A DNA stretch of 64,000 bases, taken from positions 4,371,001 to 4,435,000 of the forward strand of contig NZ_CP067395.1 of NCBI RefSeq assembly GCF_017355525.1, given 5' to 3'. The notes beneath the pieces are model-generated. The model saw only the letters and a list, made by a program, of their open reading frames with translations, made no database searches and was not told the DNA's origin. The position numbers were made by a program, and so were the translations under genes. The stretch comes from Lysobacter enzymogenes (lineage in GTDB: Bacteria > Pseudomonadota > Gammaproteobacteria > Xanthomonadales > Xanthomonadaceae). Positions 28,126 through 37,372 of this stretch are shown in pieces. The number at the start of each line of letters is the position of its first letter. The stretch's first letter is position 1.

Positions 28126-28812
28126 ATGACCGTCCTGCGCTTCGACAACGTCAGCAAACGCTACAGCAGCGGCCACGAGGCACTCAGCGAAGTCAGCTTC
28201 GAGGTCGCCGCCGGCGAGATGCTGTTCGTCACCGGCCATTCCGGCGCCGGCAAGAGCACCCTGCTCAAACTCATCCATCTCAGCGAGCGGCCCAGCCGCG
28301 GCGCGGTGGTGTTCGGCGACAAGAACCTGCTCAAGGTCAGCGGCCGCCGCATCGCCCTGCACCGGCGCGAGGTCGGCGTGGTGTTCCAGGACCACCGCCT
28401 GCTCGCCGACCGCAGCGTCGCCGACAACGTCGCCCTGCCGCTGCTGCTGCGCGGCCTGCGCCGCGGCGACATCGGCCGGCGCGTGCGCGCGGCGCTGGAA
28501 AAGGTCGGCCTCGGCGCGCGCGCGACCGCGCTGCCGGGCGAGCTGTCGGCCGGCGAACAACAGCGCGTGGGCATCGCCCGCGCGATCATCGGCGAGCCGC
28601 GCCTGCTGGTCGCCGACGAGCCCACCGGCAATCTCGATCCGACCTTGTCGGCGGAAATCATGGCCCTGTTCCGCTCGCTGCCCGAACGCGGCACCAGCGT
28701 GCTGGTCGCCAGCCACGACCTGGCCCTGGTCAAGCGCATGAAGAAGCGCGTGCTGGTGCTCAATCACGGCCGCCTGGTCGACGACATCGCTCCGGAGGAT
28801 CTGGCCGAATGA
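28126..28812 (+). CDS. ftsE: Cell division ATP-binding protein FtsE
   Basis: This is the ATPase of the FtsEX complex, which controls septal peptidoglycan hydrolases at the divisome. It has 228 residues. Walker A is GHSGAGKST, the signature is LSAGEQQRVGIARAI, Walker B is LLVADEPTGNLDP and the H-loop is LVASHDL. I chose the ATG at 28126 because TVLRFDNVSKRYSSG is the family N-terminus. It overlaps ftsX by 4 bp. Confidence 0.97.
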   Translation: MTVLRFDNVSKRYSSGHEALSEVSFEVAAGEMLFVTGHSGAGKSTLLKLIHLSERPSRGAVVFGDKNLLKVSGRRIALHRREVGVVFQDHRLLADRSVADNVALPLLLRGLRRGDIGRRVRAALEKVGLGARATALPGELSAGEQQRVGIARAIIGEPRLLVADEPTGNLDPTLSAEIMALFRSLPERGTSVLVASHDLALVKRMKKRVLVLNHGRLVDDIAPEDLAE

Positions 28813-29822
28813 GCGCGCAGGATTTTCGCGACGACCCGGCGCGCGCCGCCGAGGTCCGCCCCGCCGAACTGCGCGCCGAACGCGTCGAGCCCGCGGTCGG
28901 CGCGTCCTCGCAGTCGCGCCTGGGCATGTGGCTGGACCATCACCTCTACAGCCTCGTCGCCAGCGTCGGCCGTTTGCTGCGCAAGCCGTGGGCGGCGCTG
29001 CTGACCATCGGCGTGATGGCGGTGGCGCTGGCGCTGCCGCTGGGCCTGTGGGCGGCGCTGAACAACATCGAGCGGTTCGCCGGCGATGTGCAGCGTTCGC
29101 GCCAGATCAGCGTGTTCCTCAAGCCGCAGGTCAAGCTCGAGCGCGCCCGCGCGCTGGCCGACGAACTGCGCGCGCGGCCGGAAGTCGGCGGCGTGGAGCT
29201 GCGCACGCCCGAACAGGGGCTGGCCGAACTGCGCGAGAAAAGCGGCCTGGCCGAGGCGCTGACCGCGGTGGAAACCAATCCGCTGCCGAGCCTGCTGGTG
29301 GTGACGCCGAAGGGCGACGAACTGGCGCTGGCGCAGTCGCTGCAACAATTGGCCGAGGCCGACGTGGTCCAGCACGACGCCGGCTGGCGCCAGCGCCTCG
29401 ACGGCTGGCTGCGCTTCGGCACCCGCCTGGCCTGGGTGCTGGCGGCGATGCTCGGCCTCGGCGCCTTGCTGGTGGTCGGCAACACCGTGCGCCTGGACAT
29501 CCAGTCGCGGCGCGAGGAAATCGGCGTGCTGCAACAGCTCGGCGCCACCGACGGCTTCATCCGCCGCCCGTTCCTGTACCTGGGCGCCTGCTACGGCCTG
29601 GCCGCCGGCGCGGTCGCGCTGGCGCTGCTGACCGCGGCCGACCACAGCCTGCGCGAACCGCTCGGCGCGCTGGCGCAAAGCTACGGCAGCCGTTTCGCCC
29701 TGCAGGGCTTCGACCCGCTGCACGCGCTGGGGATCCTGGCCGGCGCCGCGGCGCTGGGCTGGATCGGCGCCGGCGTGGTGACCGGCCACTACCTGCGCCA
29801 GACCCGCGGCGGCCAGGGCTGA
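28809..29822 (+). CDS. ftsX: Cell division protein FtsX
   Basis: This is the membrane subunit of FtsEX, with 337 residues and four transmembrane segments: PWAALLTIGVMAVALALPLG near residue 65, then LAWVLAAMLGLGALLVVGNT, the segment around YLGACYGLAAGAVALALL and ALGILAGAAALGWIGAGVV. A periplasmic domain (QISVFLKPQVKLERARALAD and onwards) lies after the first. The cytoplasmic N-terminus is about 50 residues, rich in Arg/Ala/Glu. The start overlaps the ftsE stop (ATGA). The usual neighbour rpoH does not follow; a family B repeat does. Confidence 0.96.
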   Translation: MSAQDFRDDPARAAEVRPAELRAERVEPAVGASSQSRLGMWLDHHLYSLVASVGRLLRKPWAALLTIGVMAVALALPLGLWAALNNIERFAGDVQRSRQISVFLKPQVKLERARALADELRARPEVGGVELRTPEQGLAELREKSGLAEALTAVETNPLPSLLVVTPKGDELALAQSLQQLAEADVVQHDAGWRQRLDGWLRFGTRLAWVLAAMLGLGALLVVGNTVRLDIQSRREEIGVLQQLGATDGFIRRPFLYLGACYGLAAGAVALALLTAADHSLREPLGALAQSYGSRFALQGFDPLHALGILAGAAALGWIGAGVVTGHYLRQTRGGQG

Positions 29823-29836
29823 CCGACAGTCTTCCC

Positions 29837-29922
29837 TGTAGGAGCGGCGCAAGCCGCGACCGCAGGGCAGCCGGTCGCGCCGCAGGCCAGGTTTCGCGGT
29901 CGCGGCTCGCGCCGCTCCTACA
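29837..29922. repeat. Family B palindromic repeat
   Basis: TGTAGGAGCGGCGCAAGCCG and the inverted CGGCTCGCGCCGCTCCTACA, separated by about 45 bases, immediately after ftsX. Confidence 0.92.
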
Positions 29923-30087
29923 GGGAGCGGTCGCAACATCCTCGGCGAATCCGCATTCGTGCCGCGCAAGACTCGGAATCCGACCCCGCTTGCGCCTAGA
30001 ATCGGAATTCCCCCGCACGACCCGCGTCGCGCACCGCTGCGGCCGCCCCGGCTGCCGCCGGCGCGTCCGCAGACGCCAAGGCCCCGT

Positions 30088-30939
30088 ATGCACAGCCAGA
30101 ACCTGCGACATTTCGACAACACCGCGCCGCGGGTGATGGTGGTGGACGGCTCCAAGCTGGTGCGCAAGCTCATCGCCGACGTGCTGATGCGCGAGCTGCC
30201 GAACGCGCGCCTGGTCCAGTGCGGCAACATCATCGAGGCCAAGCTCGCGCTCGACCACGGCGAAGTCGATCTGGTCACCACCTCGCTGGTGCTGCCCGAC
30301 GGCGACGGCATCGCCCTGGCGCGCGCGGTGCGCGAGGCCGCCGGCCAGGCCTATGTGCCGGTGATCGTGGTCTCCGGCGACGCCCAGGCGCATCTGGAAG
30401 CGCGCCGCTTCACCGAAGACGTCACCGACTATTTCGACAAATCGCTGGGCCCGGCCGCGCTGGCCGAATTCATCCGCGGCTACGTGCAGCCGCAGCCGAT
30501 TCCCGGCGCGCGCGTGCTCTACGTCGAAGACAGCCGGGTGGTCGCGGTGGCGACCAAGCGCATGCTCGAACGCCACGCGTTGCAGGTGTTGCATTTCATC
30601 GGCGTGGAAGAAGCGCTCGAACATCTGGAAGCGCATCGCGCCAGCGGCCGCGACGGCGGCGATGCGGGGGCCGATCTGGTGTTGACCGATGTGTATTTGA
30701 AGGGCGAGCTGGGTGGGAAAGACCTGCTCGCCAGACTCCGTAATGACTTCGCTTACGGCAAACGGCGTCTGCCGGTGTTGGTGATGACCGGCGACGCCAA
30801 CCGAGACAACCAGAGCGAACTGCTGCGCGCCGGCGCCAACGATCTGGTGCTCAAGCCGATCGAGGAGCGGCTGCTGGTGACCAAGACCTTGTTCCAGTTG
30901 CGCCTGACGCGCATCGGCGAAACGGCGGCGACGGCATGA
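30088..30939 (+). CDS. Two-receiver response regulator with a degenerate first receiver
   Basis: The 283-residue protein consists of two REC domains without an output domain. The second (about residues 141-275) is complete: acidic pair E147-D148 in LYVEDSR, phosphoacceptor D201 in LVLTDVYL and a conserved Lys in DLVLKPIEE. The first (14-135) keeps D20 and Lys118 (YFDKSL), but has Gly21 in place of the second acidic residue and Ser66 where the phosphoacceptor Asp should be ([13 protein letters not shown]). It should therefore not be phosphorylated. Such proteins act in phosphorelays or as adaptors. I chose the ATG at 30088; upstream codons look non-coding. It overlaps ung by 4 bp. Confidence 0.88.
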   Translation: MHSQNLRHFDNTAPRVMVVDGSKLVRKLIADVLMRELPNARLVQCGNIIEAKLALDHGEVDLVTTSLVLPDGDGIALARAVREAAGQAYVPVIVVSGDAQAHLEARRFTEDVTDYFDKSLGPAALAEFIRGYVQPQPIPGARVLYVEDSRVVAVATKRMLERHALQVLHFIGVEEALEHLEAHRASGRDGGDAGADLVLTDVYLKGELGGKDLLARLRNDFAYGKRRLPVLVMTGDANRDNQSELLRAGANDLVLKPIEERLLVTKTLFQLRLTRIGETAATA

Positions 30940-31640
30940 CCGACGGCGACCGCGACATCAAGCTCGATCCGTCCTGGAAATCGCGCATCGGCGATTGGTT
31001 CGGGCGCGAGGACATGCAGGCGCTGTCGCGCTTCCTGCGCGAACGCAAGGCGGCCGGCGCGCGGATCTTCCCGCCCGGTCCGCAGATCTTCTCCGCGTTC
31101 GACGCCACGCCGTTCGACCAGACCAAGGTGGTGATCCTCGGCCAGGATCCGTACCACGGCTACGGCCAGGCCCACGGTCTGTGCTTCTCGGTCCAGCCCG
31201 GCGTGCCGGTGCCGCCGTCGCTGGACAACATCTTCAAGGAAATCCACCGCGACCTCGGCCTCGCCCGGCCCGATCACGGCTGCCTGCTGCCGTGGGCGAA
31301 GCAGGGCGTGCTGCTGCTCAACGCCGTGCTGACCGTCGAGGAAGGCCGCGCCGGCGCGCACCAGGGCAAGGGCTGGGAAGGCTTCACCGATCACGCCGTC
31401 GACGTGCTCAACCGCGAGCGCGAAGGCCTGGTGTTCCTGCTGTGGGGCAGCTACGCCCAGGCCAAGGGCAAGGTCATCGACCCGCGCCGCCACCGCGTGC
31501 TCAAGGCGCCGCATCCCTCGCCGCTGTCGGCGCATCGCGGCTTCATCGGCTGCGGCCATTTCTCCGCCGCCAACGAATACCTCGCGCGCCAGGGGCAGGC
31601 GCCGATCGACTGGGCCTTGCCGCCGCGCAGCGCACTGTAA
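30936..31640 (+). CDS. ung: Uracil-DNA glycosylase
   Basis: This family 1 UDG removes uracil from DNA at the first step of base excision repair. It has 234 residues. The water-activating loop [17 protein letters not shown] (Asp71), the uracil-recognition Asn in [12 protein letters not shown] and the DNA-intercalation loop [13 protein letters not shown] are all present. Its ATG overlaps the stop of the two-receiver regulator gene, so they share a transcript. Confidence 0.97.
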   Translation: MTDGDRDIKLDPSWKSRIGDWFGREDMQALSRFLRERKAAGARIFPPGPQIFSAFDATPFDQTKVVILGQDPYHGYGQAHGLCFSVQPGVPVPPSLDNIFKEIHRDLGLARPDHGCLLPWAKQGVLLLNAVLTVEEGRAGAHQGKGWEGFTDHAVDVLNREREGLVFLLWGSYAQAKGKVIDPRRHRVLKAPHPSPLSAHRGFIGCGHFSAANEYLARQGQAPIDWALPPRSAL

Positions 31641-32541
31641 GCCGCGTTCGCGCCGTGGCGCAGCGCCGTTGGCGCGGCGCCGCCGCATTCGGACATCGCC
31701 GTTGCGCGCGCGCCTGGCGTTCCCGGCCCGCGCGGCGGGCGGGCGTTCGCGGGGCGTTGCGACTGCGCGCCCGACGCTGCGAATGGCGAGGCGGCGCGCC
31801 CCTTTGAAACTTGCAGGTGCCGGGCCGAATCGCCCGGCCCCCGCGTCGTGCCCGAATGCCGCGCTTGCGGCGCGGCGGCCGTGGCCCGGCCCGTCGGTCG
31901 CATGTGCCTGCGAAGCGTCACGGATGCCTTGCGAATGAAGAAAATCGGCTCAGACACGTCTGAATTATTGCGTGCCGGCTCTGATGCGGCCGCTTTTCGC
32001 AAAGTGATTTCGGTCGCATTTATGTGGGCGTATTGCATTGATAAGCGCCGCGAAAAGGAAGAAATCTGGCCTTTCCACCTATCGGTGCGCTGATTCCGCA
32101 GTTTTCGGCCTGCGAAAAGATCGCGCGTCGCGAGTCCGCCGATGTCCTGACCCCCCAGGTTTCTCCGATGGGGGAAGGTGTCAGAAGTCGGAGGTGCCGA
32201 GTGGTCGCTGTCAGGCGCTCGCACCCGCTGCAGGGAGCAGGTGAAGTGATCAGGCAATCCACGCGATGTGTACGGTCAGGCGCATTCCACATGCCTGGGG
32301 CGTGGTGTTTCGGCACTTCGAACGCGCCGGCCGTCGAGGCTCCGGTGTCTCTCTCCCCTTGCTGGCGTCGCGGTTGTGCGGCGGCTTCTTCCAGGTTCGC
32401 GGCCACGGCCGCGAACGCGGGCGGCACGGCAGCCGTCCGACGATCGCGCCGGTCAACCGGCGCGCGCTTCGCCGCATCCGCCGCGCGTTCCCGCGCCGGC
32501 GGCGGCGATTCCCCTCGAGCGACTTACTTCAAGGTGATCCC
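31641..32541. other. Gene-free stretch of about 900 bp with an A+T-richer island
   Basis: There is no supportable gene. The segment 31930-32110 is clearly lower in G+C than its surroundings (for example TGAAGAAAATCGGCTCAGAC and AGCGCCGCGAAAAGGAAGAA). It contains a short open frame on the + strand (31935-32093, MKKIGSDTSELLRAGSD...) without a ribosome binding site. The island could be a promoter region for the RHH gene or a remnant of transferred DNA. Confidence 0.5.
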
Positions 32542-32757
32542 ATGAAAGAGACCCGGCGTCGTATGACCCTCAACCTGGCCGGCTGCGAAATGCAGTTCCT
32601 CGAAGAACTGTGCGTCCGCAAGGGCGTCAGCAAGACCGCGGCGATCCGCCAGGCGCTGCGCCTGTATCAAGTGGTCGAAGACCGCGCCGACAAAGGCAAG
32701 AAGATGTTCTTCGTCGACAACAGCACCAAGGAGCGCTCCGAACTGATGTTGTTGTGA
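32542..32757 (+). CDS. Ribbon-helix-helix (CopG/Arc-type) protein
   Basis: A 71-residue protein with an RHH fold. A basic strand (ETRRRMTLNLA) is followed by two helices (EMQFLEELCVRKGVSK, TAAIRQALRLYQVVEDRA) and a C-terminal hairpin (GKKMFFVDNSTKERSELMLL). Such proteins dimerise and bind operators through the strand, as antitoxins or stand-alone regulators. AAGGTGATCC precedes the ATG. No toxin gene is adjacent on either side, so a stand-alone regulator is more likely than a toxin-antitoxin pair. Confidence 0.8.
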   Translation: MKETRRRMTLNLAGCEMQFLEELCVRKGVSKTAAIRQALRLYQVVEDRADKGKKMFFVDNSTKERSELMLL

Positions 32758-32913
32758 CCGCGGCGGGAGCGTTCCTTCCGTCCGCGCGCCGCCGCCGGCC
32801 CGCCGCATGCGCAAGCAGCGGCGGGCGGCCGATGCTCGAACCTTGCGGTATTCCAGGCCTCATCGCTCGTACGCGTCGCCCGCATGCGCTCGCGCGTGCG
32901 CGGGCCGCCGCCG

Positions 32914-33768
32914 TCAGGCGAAGAACGTGCGCACGATCGACGCGGCCTCGTGCAGGGCCTCGGGCGCTTCCTCCGGCGGCGTCAGCAGGCCGAAACCGCA
33001 GTCGGGCAGCGGCGGCAGCCGCGGCGACTTGGCGACCGCCAGGCCCGGCCCGATCGCCGAAGCGTTCAGGCAGCCCACGCCCAATCCCGCGCGCAACGCC
33101 GCCTGCAGCCCGGCCACGCCGCTGGCCAGATGGGCGATGCGGTGGGCGCTGCGATGGCGTTGCAAACGCTGCACCGCCAGCCCGTGCAGGCCGCAGTCCG
33201 GCGGCAGCAGCACCAAAGGCAATTCGATTTCTTCGCGCAGGTCCAGCCCGGGCGCGGCGACCCAGTGCAGGGGCTCGCGCCGCAGCGCCAGGCCGGGCGG
33301 ACGCGTGCGCGCGCCGCCGGCGTGCAGGACCACGGCCAGATCGTACTGACCTTCGGCATGACCCCGCGCCAGCGCGGCGCTCTGGCCGATGCTGACTTGC
33401 AGCCGCAGCTGCGGGCAGCGCCGGCCCAGATGGCCGAGCAGGCCGGCGATCTCGTCGTTGCGGAAGTAGTCGCTGATCGCCAGCCGCGCATCGGTGCGGC
33501 GCACCTCGTTGCGTACTTCGTGCAGGGCCAGTTCGCCGAGGGCCAGCAACTGGCGGGCGTGGCCGATCAGGCGCTGGCCGGCCGGAGTGAGGCCGACGCC
33601 CTGGCGCGAACGCGACAGCAGCGCGGCGCCGGCGGCGGCTTCGAGCTTCTGCAATTGCTCGCTGACCGCCGATTGCGAGCGGAACACGCGGCCGGCGCCG
33701 GCGGAAATGCTGCCGGCCTCGGCGACGGCGACGAAGGCGCGGAGCTGGTCCAGGTCGAGACTGCGCAT
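32914..33768 (-). CDS. LysR-type transcriptional regulator
   Basis: The 284-residue protein has an N-terminal wHTH (LDQLRAFVAVAEAGSISAGAGRVFRSQSAVSEQLQKLEAAAG) and an effector domain (RLAISDYFRNDEIAGLLGHL, GVAGLQAALRAGLGVGCLNA). It is divergent from the tautomerase gene. The 129-bp gap contains an inverted GGAAT...ATTCC and a direct repeat CCGATGGATG, plausible operator sites. The effector and target are inferred from position only. Confidence 0.9.
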   Translation of the reverse strand: MRSLDLDQLRAFVAVAEAGSISAGAGRVFRSQSAVSEQLQKLEAAAGAALLSRSRQGVGLTPAGQRLIGHARQLLALGELALHEVRNEVRRTDARLAISDYFRNDEIAGLLGHLGRRCPQLRLQVSIGQSAALARGHAEGQYDLAVVLHAGGARTRPPGLALRREPLHWVAAPGLDLREEIELPLVLLPPDCGLHGLAVQRLQRHRSAHRIAHLASGVAGLQAALRAGLGVGCLNASAIGPGLAVAKSPRLPPLPDCGFGLLTPPEEAPEALHEAASIVRTFFA

Positions 33769-33897
33769 GGCGGCACCGTTACCGGAATGGCCGATGGATG
33801 AGCGCTGATCTTCCCGCTATTCCGATGGATGGCGCAAGCCTATCGTGTGCCTGCATCCCGGGGCCGAGTCATGCCGGCCCGCTACGAGACCGCCGTC

Positions 33898-34326
33898 ATG
33901 CCGCATCTGAACCTGCATATCTCCAGCGCCGCCGCCGAATCCGCGCCGGCGCGTTCCGAACTGGCGCGCCGCGCCAGCGCCTTGGTCGCCGACCTTACCG
34001 TCGAGGTGCTCGGCAAGCGTCGCGAACTGATCTCGATCGAAGTGCGCTTCATCGAAAGCGAGCTGTGGTTCGTCGGCGGCCGCAGCCTGGACGAGCAGGG
34101 CCGCAACTCGTTCTTCCTCGACATCAGCATCACCGACGAGACCAACACCAAGGACGAGAAGGCGCGCTTCATCGAGCAGGCGTACGCGCAATTGGCGGCG
34201 CTGATCGGCGAGGTGCACGAGGTGTCCTACATCCACGTCGTCGATGCGCGCGCGGCCGCTTACGGCTATGGCGGCGCGACCCAGGAACACCGCTACCAGG
34301 CTGCGTACATCGCTGCGAAGGATTGA
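33898..34326 (+). CDS. Tautomerase-superfamily protein
   Basis: The 142-residue protein begins Met-Pro-His-Leu-Asn, so after Met removal the N-terminal proline is positioned as the catalytic base, as in 4-oxalocrotonate tautomerase/MIF-like enzymes. This decided the start at 33898; earlier in-frame ATGs would bury Pro1. FIEQAYAQLAALIGEVHEVSYIHVVDARAAAYGYGGATQE fits the second beta-alpha-beta unit. The substrate is unknown. It is divergent from a LysR gene that probably controls it. Confidence 0.8.
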   Translation: MPHLNLHISSAAAESAPARSELARRASALVADLTVEVLGKRRELISIEVRFIESELWFVGGRSLDEQGRNSFFLDISITDETNTKDEKARFIEQAYAQLAALIGEVHEVSYIHVVDARAAAYGYGGATQEHRYQAAYIAAKD

Positions 34327-34356
34327 GCGGGAGCGGCCGCACCGGGCGCAGAACAT

Positions 34357-34398
34357 CCTGACGCCTGACGCCTGACGCCTGACGCCTGACGCCTGACG
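34357..34398. repeat. Heptanucleotide tandem repeat (CCTGACG x 6)
   Basis: Six perfect copies of CCTGACG lie between the tautomerase stop and the end of the convergent LysR gene. The array is non-coding and perfect, so it is probably young or variable in length. Confidence 0.95.
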
Positions 34399-34424
34399 CC
34401 GCGCGCGCATCGGCGGCGCCGGGC

Positions 34425-35333
34425 TCAGCCCGGTTCCCCGGCGTCCGCGGCCTGCGCGCGCAGCCAGTCGCGCAAGGCCGACAGTTCCGCCCGCTCCGGC
34501 CCCGGCGCCTGCACGAACCAGTGCGGGTAGCCGTCGAGGACCGGCCCGAACGGCTGCACCAACGCGCCGCTGGCCAGATCGTCGGCGACCAGGGCCAACC
34601 CCAGCAGCGCCACGCCGTGGCCGGCGATGGCGGCCTGGATCGCGTGGCTTTCGTCGGTGAAGCGCAGCCCGGCATCGATGTCCAGATCGGCCAGTTCGGC
34701 CAGGCCGGCGCGCTCGCGCCACAGCCGCCAGGTCGGCGTGTCGGCGGTCGGGTGGCGCCATTCCGAATGCAGCAGGGCGTGGGCGAACAGGTCGCCGGGC
34801 TGGCGCAAGTCCAGGCGCGGGCTGCACACCGGCGCGAAGCGGTTTTCGATCAGCGGTTCGGCCTTGAGCCCGGGGTAGGGGCCGCGGCCGTAGCGGATCG
34901 CCGCGTCGGCGACGCCGGCGTGCAGGTCGACCGGGTCGTCGGAGGCGTGCAGGCGCAGGTCCAGGTCGGGGCAGGCCTGGCGGAACGAGGCCATGCGCGG
35001 CACCAGCCATTTGGCGGTGAACGACAGCGGCGCCGACAGGGTCAGCGCGCGCCGCTGCGCCGGCGCGCGCAGCGCCTCGACCGCGGCGGCGAAGGCGTCG
35101 AAGCCGTCGCGCAACACCGGAAACAGGCGCTCGGCGGCGGCGGTAAGGGCGACCCGGCGGGTCTGGCGCTCGAACAGGCGCACGCCGATGTGTTCTTCCA
35201 GTGCGCGGATCTGGTGGCTGACCGCGGTCGGAGTGACCGACAGCTCCTGCGCGGCGCGCTTGAAGCTGCGCAACCGCGCCGCGGCTTCGAACGCGCGCAA
35301 GGCGCTCAGCGGGGGCAGGCGGCGGCCGGGCAT
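34425..35333 (-). CDS. LysR-type transcriptional regulator (GcvA-like)
   Basis: The 302-residue protein opens with RRLPPLSALRAFEAAARLRSFKRAAQELSVTPTAVSHQIRALEEHIGVRLFERQ, the GcvA/AmpR-type wHTH. The substrate-binding domain contains ALTLSAPLSFTAKWLVPRMA and GHGVALLGLALVADDLASGALV. I chose the ATG at 35333 because it begins the family N-terminus; a longer in-frame extension overlaps the azoR promoter. It is divergent from azoR with a 135-bp gap holding an imperfect inverted repeat (GTTGAGAAA ... TTTCAAC), the likely operator. Confidence 0.9.
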   Translation of the reverse strand: MPGRRLPPLSALRAFEAAARLRSFKRAAQELSVTPTAVSHQIRALEEHIGVRLFERQTRRVALTAAAERLFPVLRDGFDAFAAAVEALRAPAQRRALTLSAPLSFTAKWLVPRMASFRQACPDLDLRLHASDDPVDLHAGVADAAIRYGRGPYPGLKAEPLIENRFAPVCSPRLDLRQPGDLFAHALLHSEWRHPTADTPTWRLWRERAGLAELADLDIDAGLRFTDESHAIQAAIAGHGVALLGLALVADDLASGALVQPFGPVLDGYPHWFVQAPGPERAELSALRDWLRAQAADAGEPG

Positions 35334-35468
35334 GGATGAGGTCAGCTCACTCGTCGGTTGAGAAATCGGAGTTTGTCGCCCGTTGCAGTGGGTTTCAACA
35401 TGCATCCCATTCCGGCACGGCGCCGAACAGGCCAAACCGGACTCATCCATAGACTAACGAGCCCCGTC

Positions 35469-36161
35469 ATGACCCGATTGCTCCATATCGATTCCAGTGC
35501 CCGCCCCGGCGGGTCCGACACCCACGCCCACGGCTCGCACAGCCGGCGCCTGACGGCGCGCTTCGTGCGCCGCTGGCGCGAGCTGCGCCCCGACGACGAA
35601 GTGACCGTGCGCGACGTCGGCCTGCACCCGCCCGCGCCGGTCACCGGCGGCTGGATCCATGCCGCCTTCACCCCGCCCGAGCGGCGCGAGGCGTGGATGC
35701 GCGACGCCCTCGCCGAGAGCGACGCGCTGGTCGACGAACTGCTCGCCGCCGACGTCATCGTCGCCGGCGTGCCGATGTACAACTTCGGCATGCCGGCGCA
35801 GTTCAAGGCCTGGATCGACAACGTGGTGCGGGTCGGCCGCACCTTCGGCTTCGACCGCGCGCGCCAGGGCGAACCCTACTGGCCGATGCTGTCCGACCAC
35901 GGCAAGCAACTGGTGCTGCTGAGCTCGCGCGGCGACTACGGCTACGGCCGGGGCGAGCGGTTGGAAGCGATCAACCACGTCGAACCCGGCGTGCTGACAC
36001 CGATGCGCTATATCGGCATCGTCGAAGCCCACGCCGTAGCCGCGGAGTACGACGAATTCGGCGGCGACCGGCTGCGCGCTTCGCTGGAGCGGGCCGAAGG
36101 CGAGGTGGATGCGCTGGTGGAGCGGCTGGTTGCGGAGCGGTCGCTGCGCGAAGCGGCTTGA
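35469..36161 (+). CDS. azoR: FMN-dependent NADH-azoreductase / quinone reductase
   Basis: This flavodoxin-like fold enzyme of 230 residues reduces quinones and azo compounds with NAD(P)H by two-electron steps, limiting oxidative stress. The FMN phosphate loop LHIDSSARPGGSDTHAHGSHSR, the isoalloxazine contact GVPMYNFGMPAQFKAWIDNVVR, and SSRGDYGYG are typical of AzoR. The start at 35469 begins exactly at the family N-terminus. It is divergent from the GcvA-like LysR gene, which is the expected regulator. Confidence 0.92.
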   Translation: MTRLLHIDSSARPGGSDTHAHGSHSRRLTARFVRRWRELRPDDEVTVRDVGLHPPAPVTGGWIHAAFTPPERREAWMRDALAESDALVDELLAADVIVAGVPMYNFGMPAQFKAWIDNVVRVGRTFGFDRARQGEPYWPMLSDHGKQLVLLSSRGDYGYGRGERLEAINHVEPGVLTPMRYIGIVEAHAVAAEYDEFGGDRLRASLERAEGEVDALVERLVAERSLREAA

Positions 36162-36185
36162 GCGCGCAATGTCGCGGTGCCTTCC

Positions 36186-36342
36186 TGTAGGAGCGGCGCA
36201 AGCCGCGACCGCGCCACCGCGACTGCGACGAAACCTTCGTCGAATGAAGCAGCTGCATTCGGCCTGTGGTTGCGGCTGGACGGAGATAGCGCGCTTTCGT
36301 CGTAATCGCGGTGGCGCGGTCGCGGCTCGCGCCGCTCCTACA
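36186..36342. repeat. Family B palindromic repeat with a long interior
   Basis: TGTAGGAGCGGCGCAAGCCG at 36186 and the inverted CGGCTCGCGCCGCTCCTACA ending at 36342 are separated by about 115 bases, longer than in the other copies. The interior has its own inverted GCGCCACCGCGA / CGCGGTGGCGC. It occupies most of the gene-free gap 36162-36480. Confidence 0.88.
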
Positions 36343-36480
36343 GGGGGCAGCCGGGGCGGCGCTGAACGGTTGGGCGGCGCGGGCTTGTAGCCGCGGCTCG
36401 CGATCCCTACCTTCGCAAAGTCGCGAACTTTTTCGCGACGGGCCGCCGGCCGCGGATCCGGCGATGCGAGGCGAGAGGCG

Positions 36481-37344
36481 ATGAGCGAGGACGCGCGGTT
36501 GTTGGACCATCCGGCCGATGCGGCCGATCTCAAGCGCGCGGTGGCGCTGCTGGAGTCGCCGTCGATCACCGCGCGCATGGCCGCGCTGGCCGGGGCGCCG
36601 ATCGAGTTCGGCATGTCCAAGCTGCCGAAGTTCGCCCACGAGCGCATCCACAAGATCGTCCACGCGGCGATGCACAAGGCCGCGGCGGTGGCGCTGCGCA
36701 CGGTCAAGGAGGCGCCGAGCAAGAGCGCTTCGACCAAGACCCACAAGCTGGCCGCGGCGGTGTCGGGCGCGGCCGGCGGCTTGTTCGGTGTGGCCGGGCT
36801 GGCGGTGGAGTTGCCGGTGACCACGGTCATCATGATGCGTTCGGTCGCCGACATCGCCCGCAGCGAAGGGTTTTCGCTGTCCGAGCCGTGGGTGCAGGCG
36901 GCTTGCGTGGAGGTGTTCGCGTTCGGCGGCAACAGCAAGCGCGACGATGCCGCCGAGTCGGGCTATTACGCCTCGCGCGGAGTGTTGTCGGAGCTGACCA
37001 AGAACGCGACCCGCGAGCTGGTGCATCTGGCCGGGCATCGCGGCGCGCACGAGGTCACTCAGGCCTACGCCAAGAAGCAGGCGGCGGCGTGGATGGCCAA
37101 GCTGATCGATTCGGTGGCCACGCGCTTCGGCGTGGTCATCACCGAGAAGACCGCGGCGCAGATCGTGCCGGTGATCGGCGCGGCGACGGCGGCGACGATG
37201 AATGTGCTGTTCACCAACCACTATCAAGACATGGCGCGCGGGCATTTCATCGTCAAGCGGCTGGAGATGAAGTACGGCGCGGAGGCGGTGGAGCGCGCGT
37301 ATCGGCAGGTGCGGGCGGGGGTGCCGGCGCTGGAGCAGGCATAG
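36481..37344 (+). CDS. EcsC family protein
   Basis: The 287-residue protein matches EcsC. It has amphipathic helices with AAAVSGAAGGLFGVAGLAVELPVTTVIMMRSVADIARSEGF, then CVEVFAFGG, and near the end VVITEKTAAQIVPVIGAATAATMNVLFTNHYQDMARGHF. The family is named after the third gene of the Bacillus ecs operon and its biochemical function is not established; membrane association is likely. The start has GAGAGG five bases upstream. It is monocistronic and followed by a tandem array. Confidence 0.88.
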   Translation: MSEDARLLDHPADAADLKRAVALLESPSITARMAALAGAPIEFGMSKLPKFAHERIHKIVHAAMHKAAAVALRTVKEAPSKSASTKTHKLAAAVSGAAGGLFGVAGLAVELPVTTVIMMRSVADIARSEGFSLSEPWVQAACVEVFAFGGNSKRDDAAESGYYASRGVLSELTKNATRELVHLAGHRGAHEVTQAYAKKQAAAWMAKLIDSVATRFGVVITEKTAAQIVPVIGAATAATMNVLFTNHYQDMARGHFIVKRLEMKYGAEAVERAYRQVRAGVPALEQA

Positions 37345-37372
37345 AGCTGGCGCGCGGCGAGCGGGGACAAGA

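Noticed and set aside
31935..32093. Short + strand frame MKKIGSDTSELLRAGSD... in the low-G+C island.
   Set aside because: No ribosome binding site and no recognisable domain; kept only as part of the island observation.
32542..32757. Toxin-antitoxin module based on the RHH protein.
   Set aside because: No RelE/ParE-, PIN- or other toxin-like gene is adjacent on either side.
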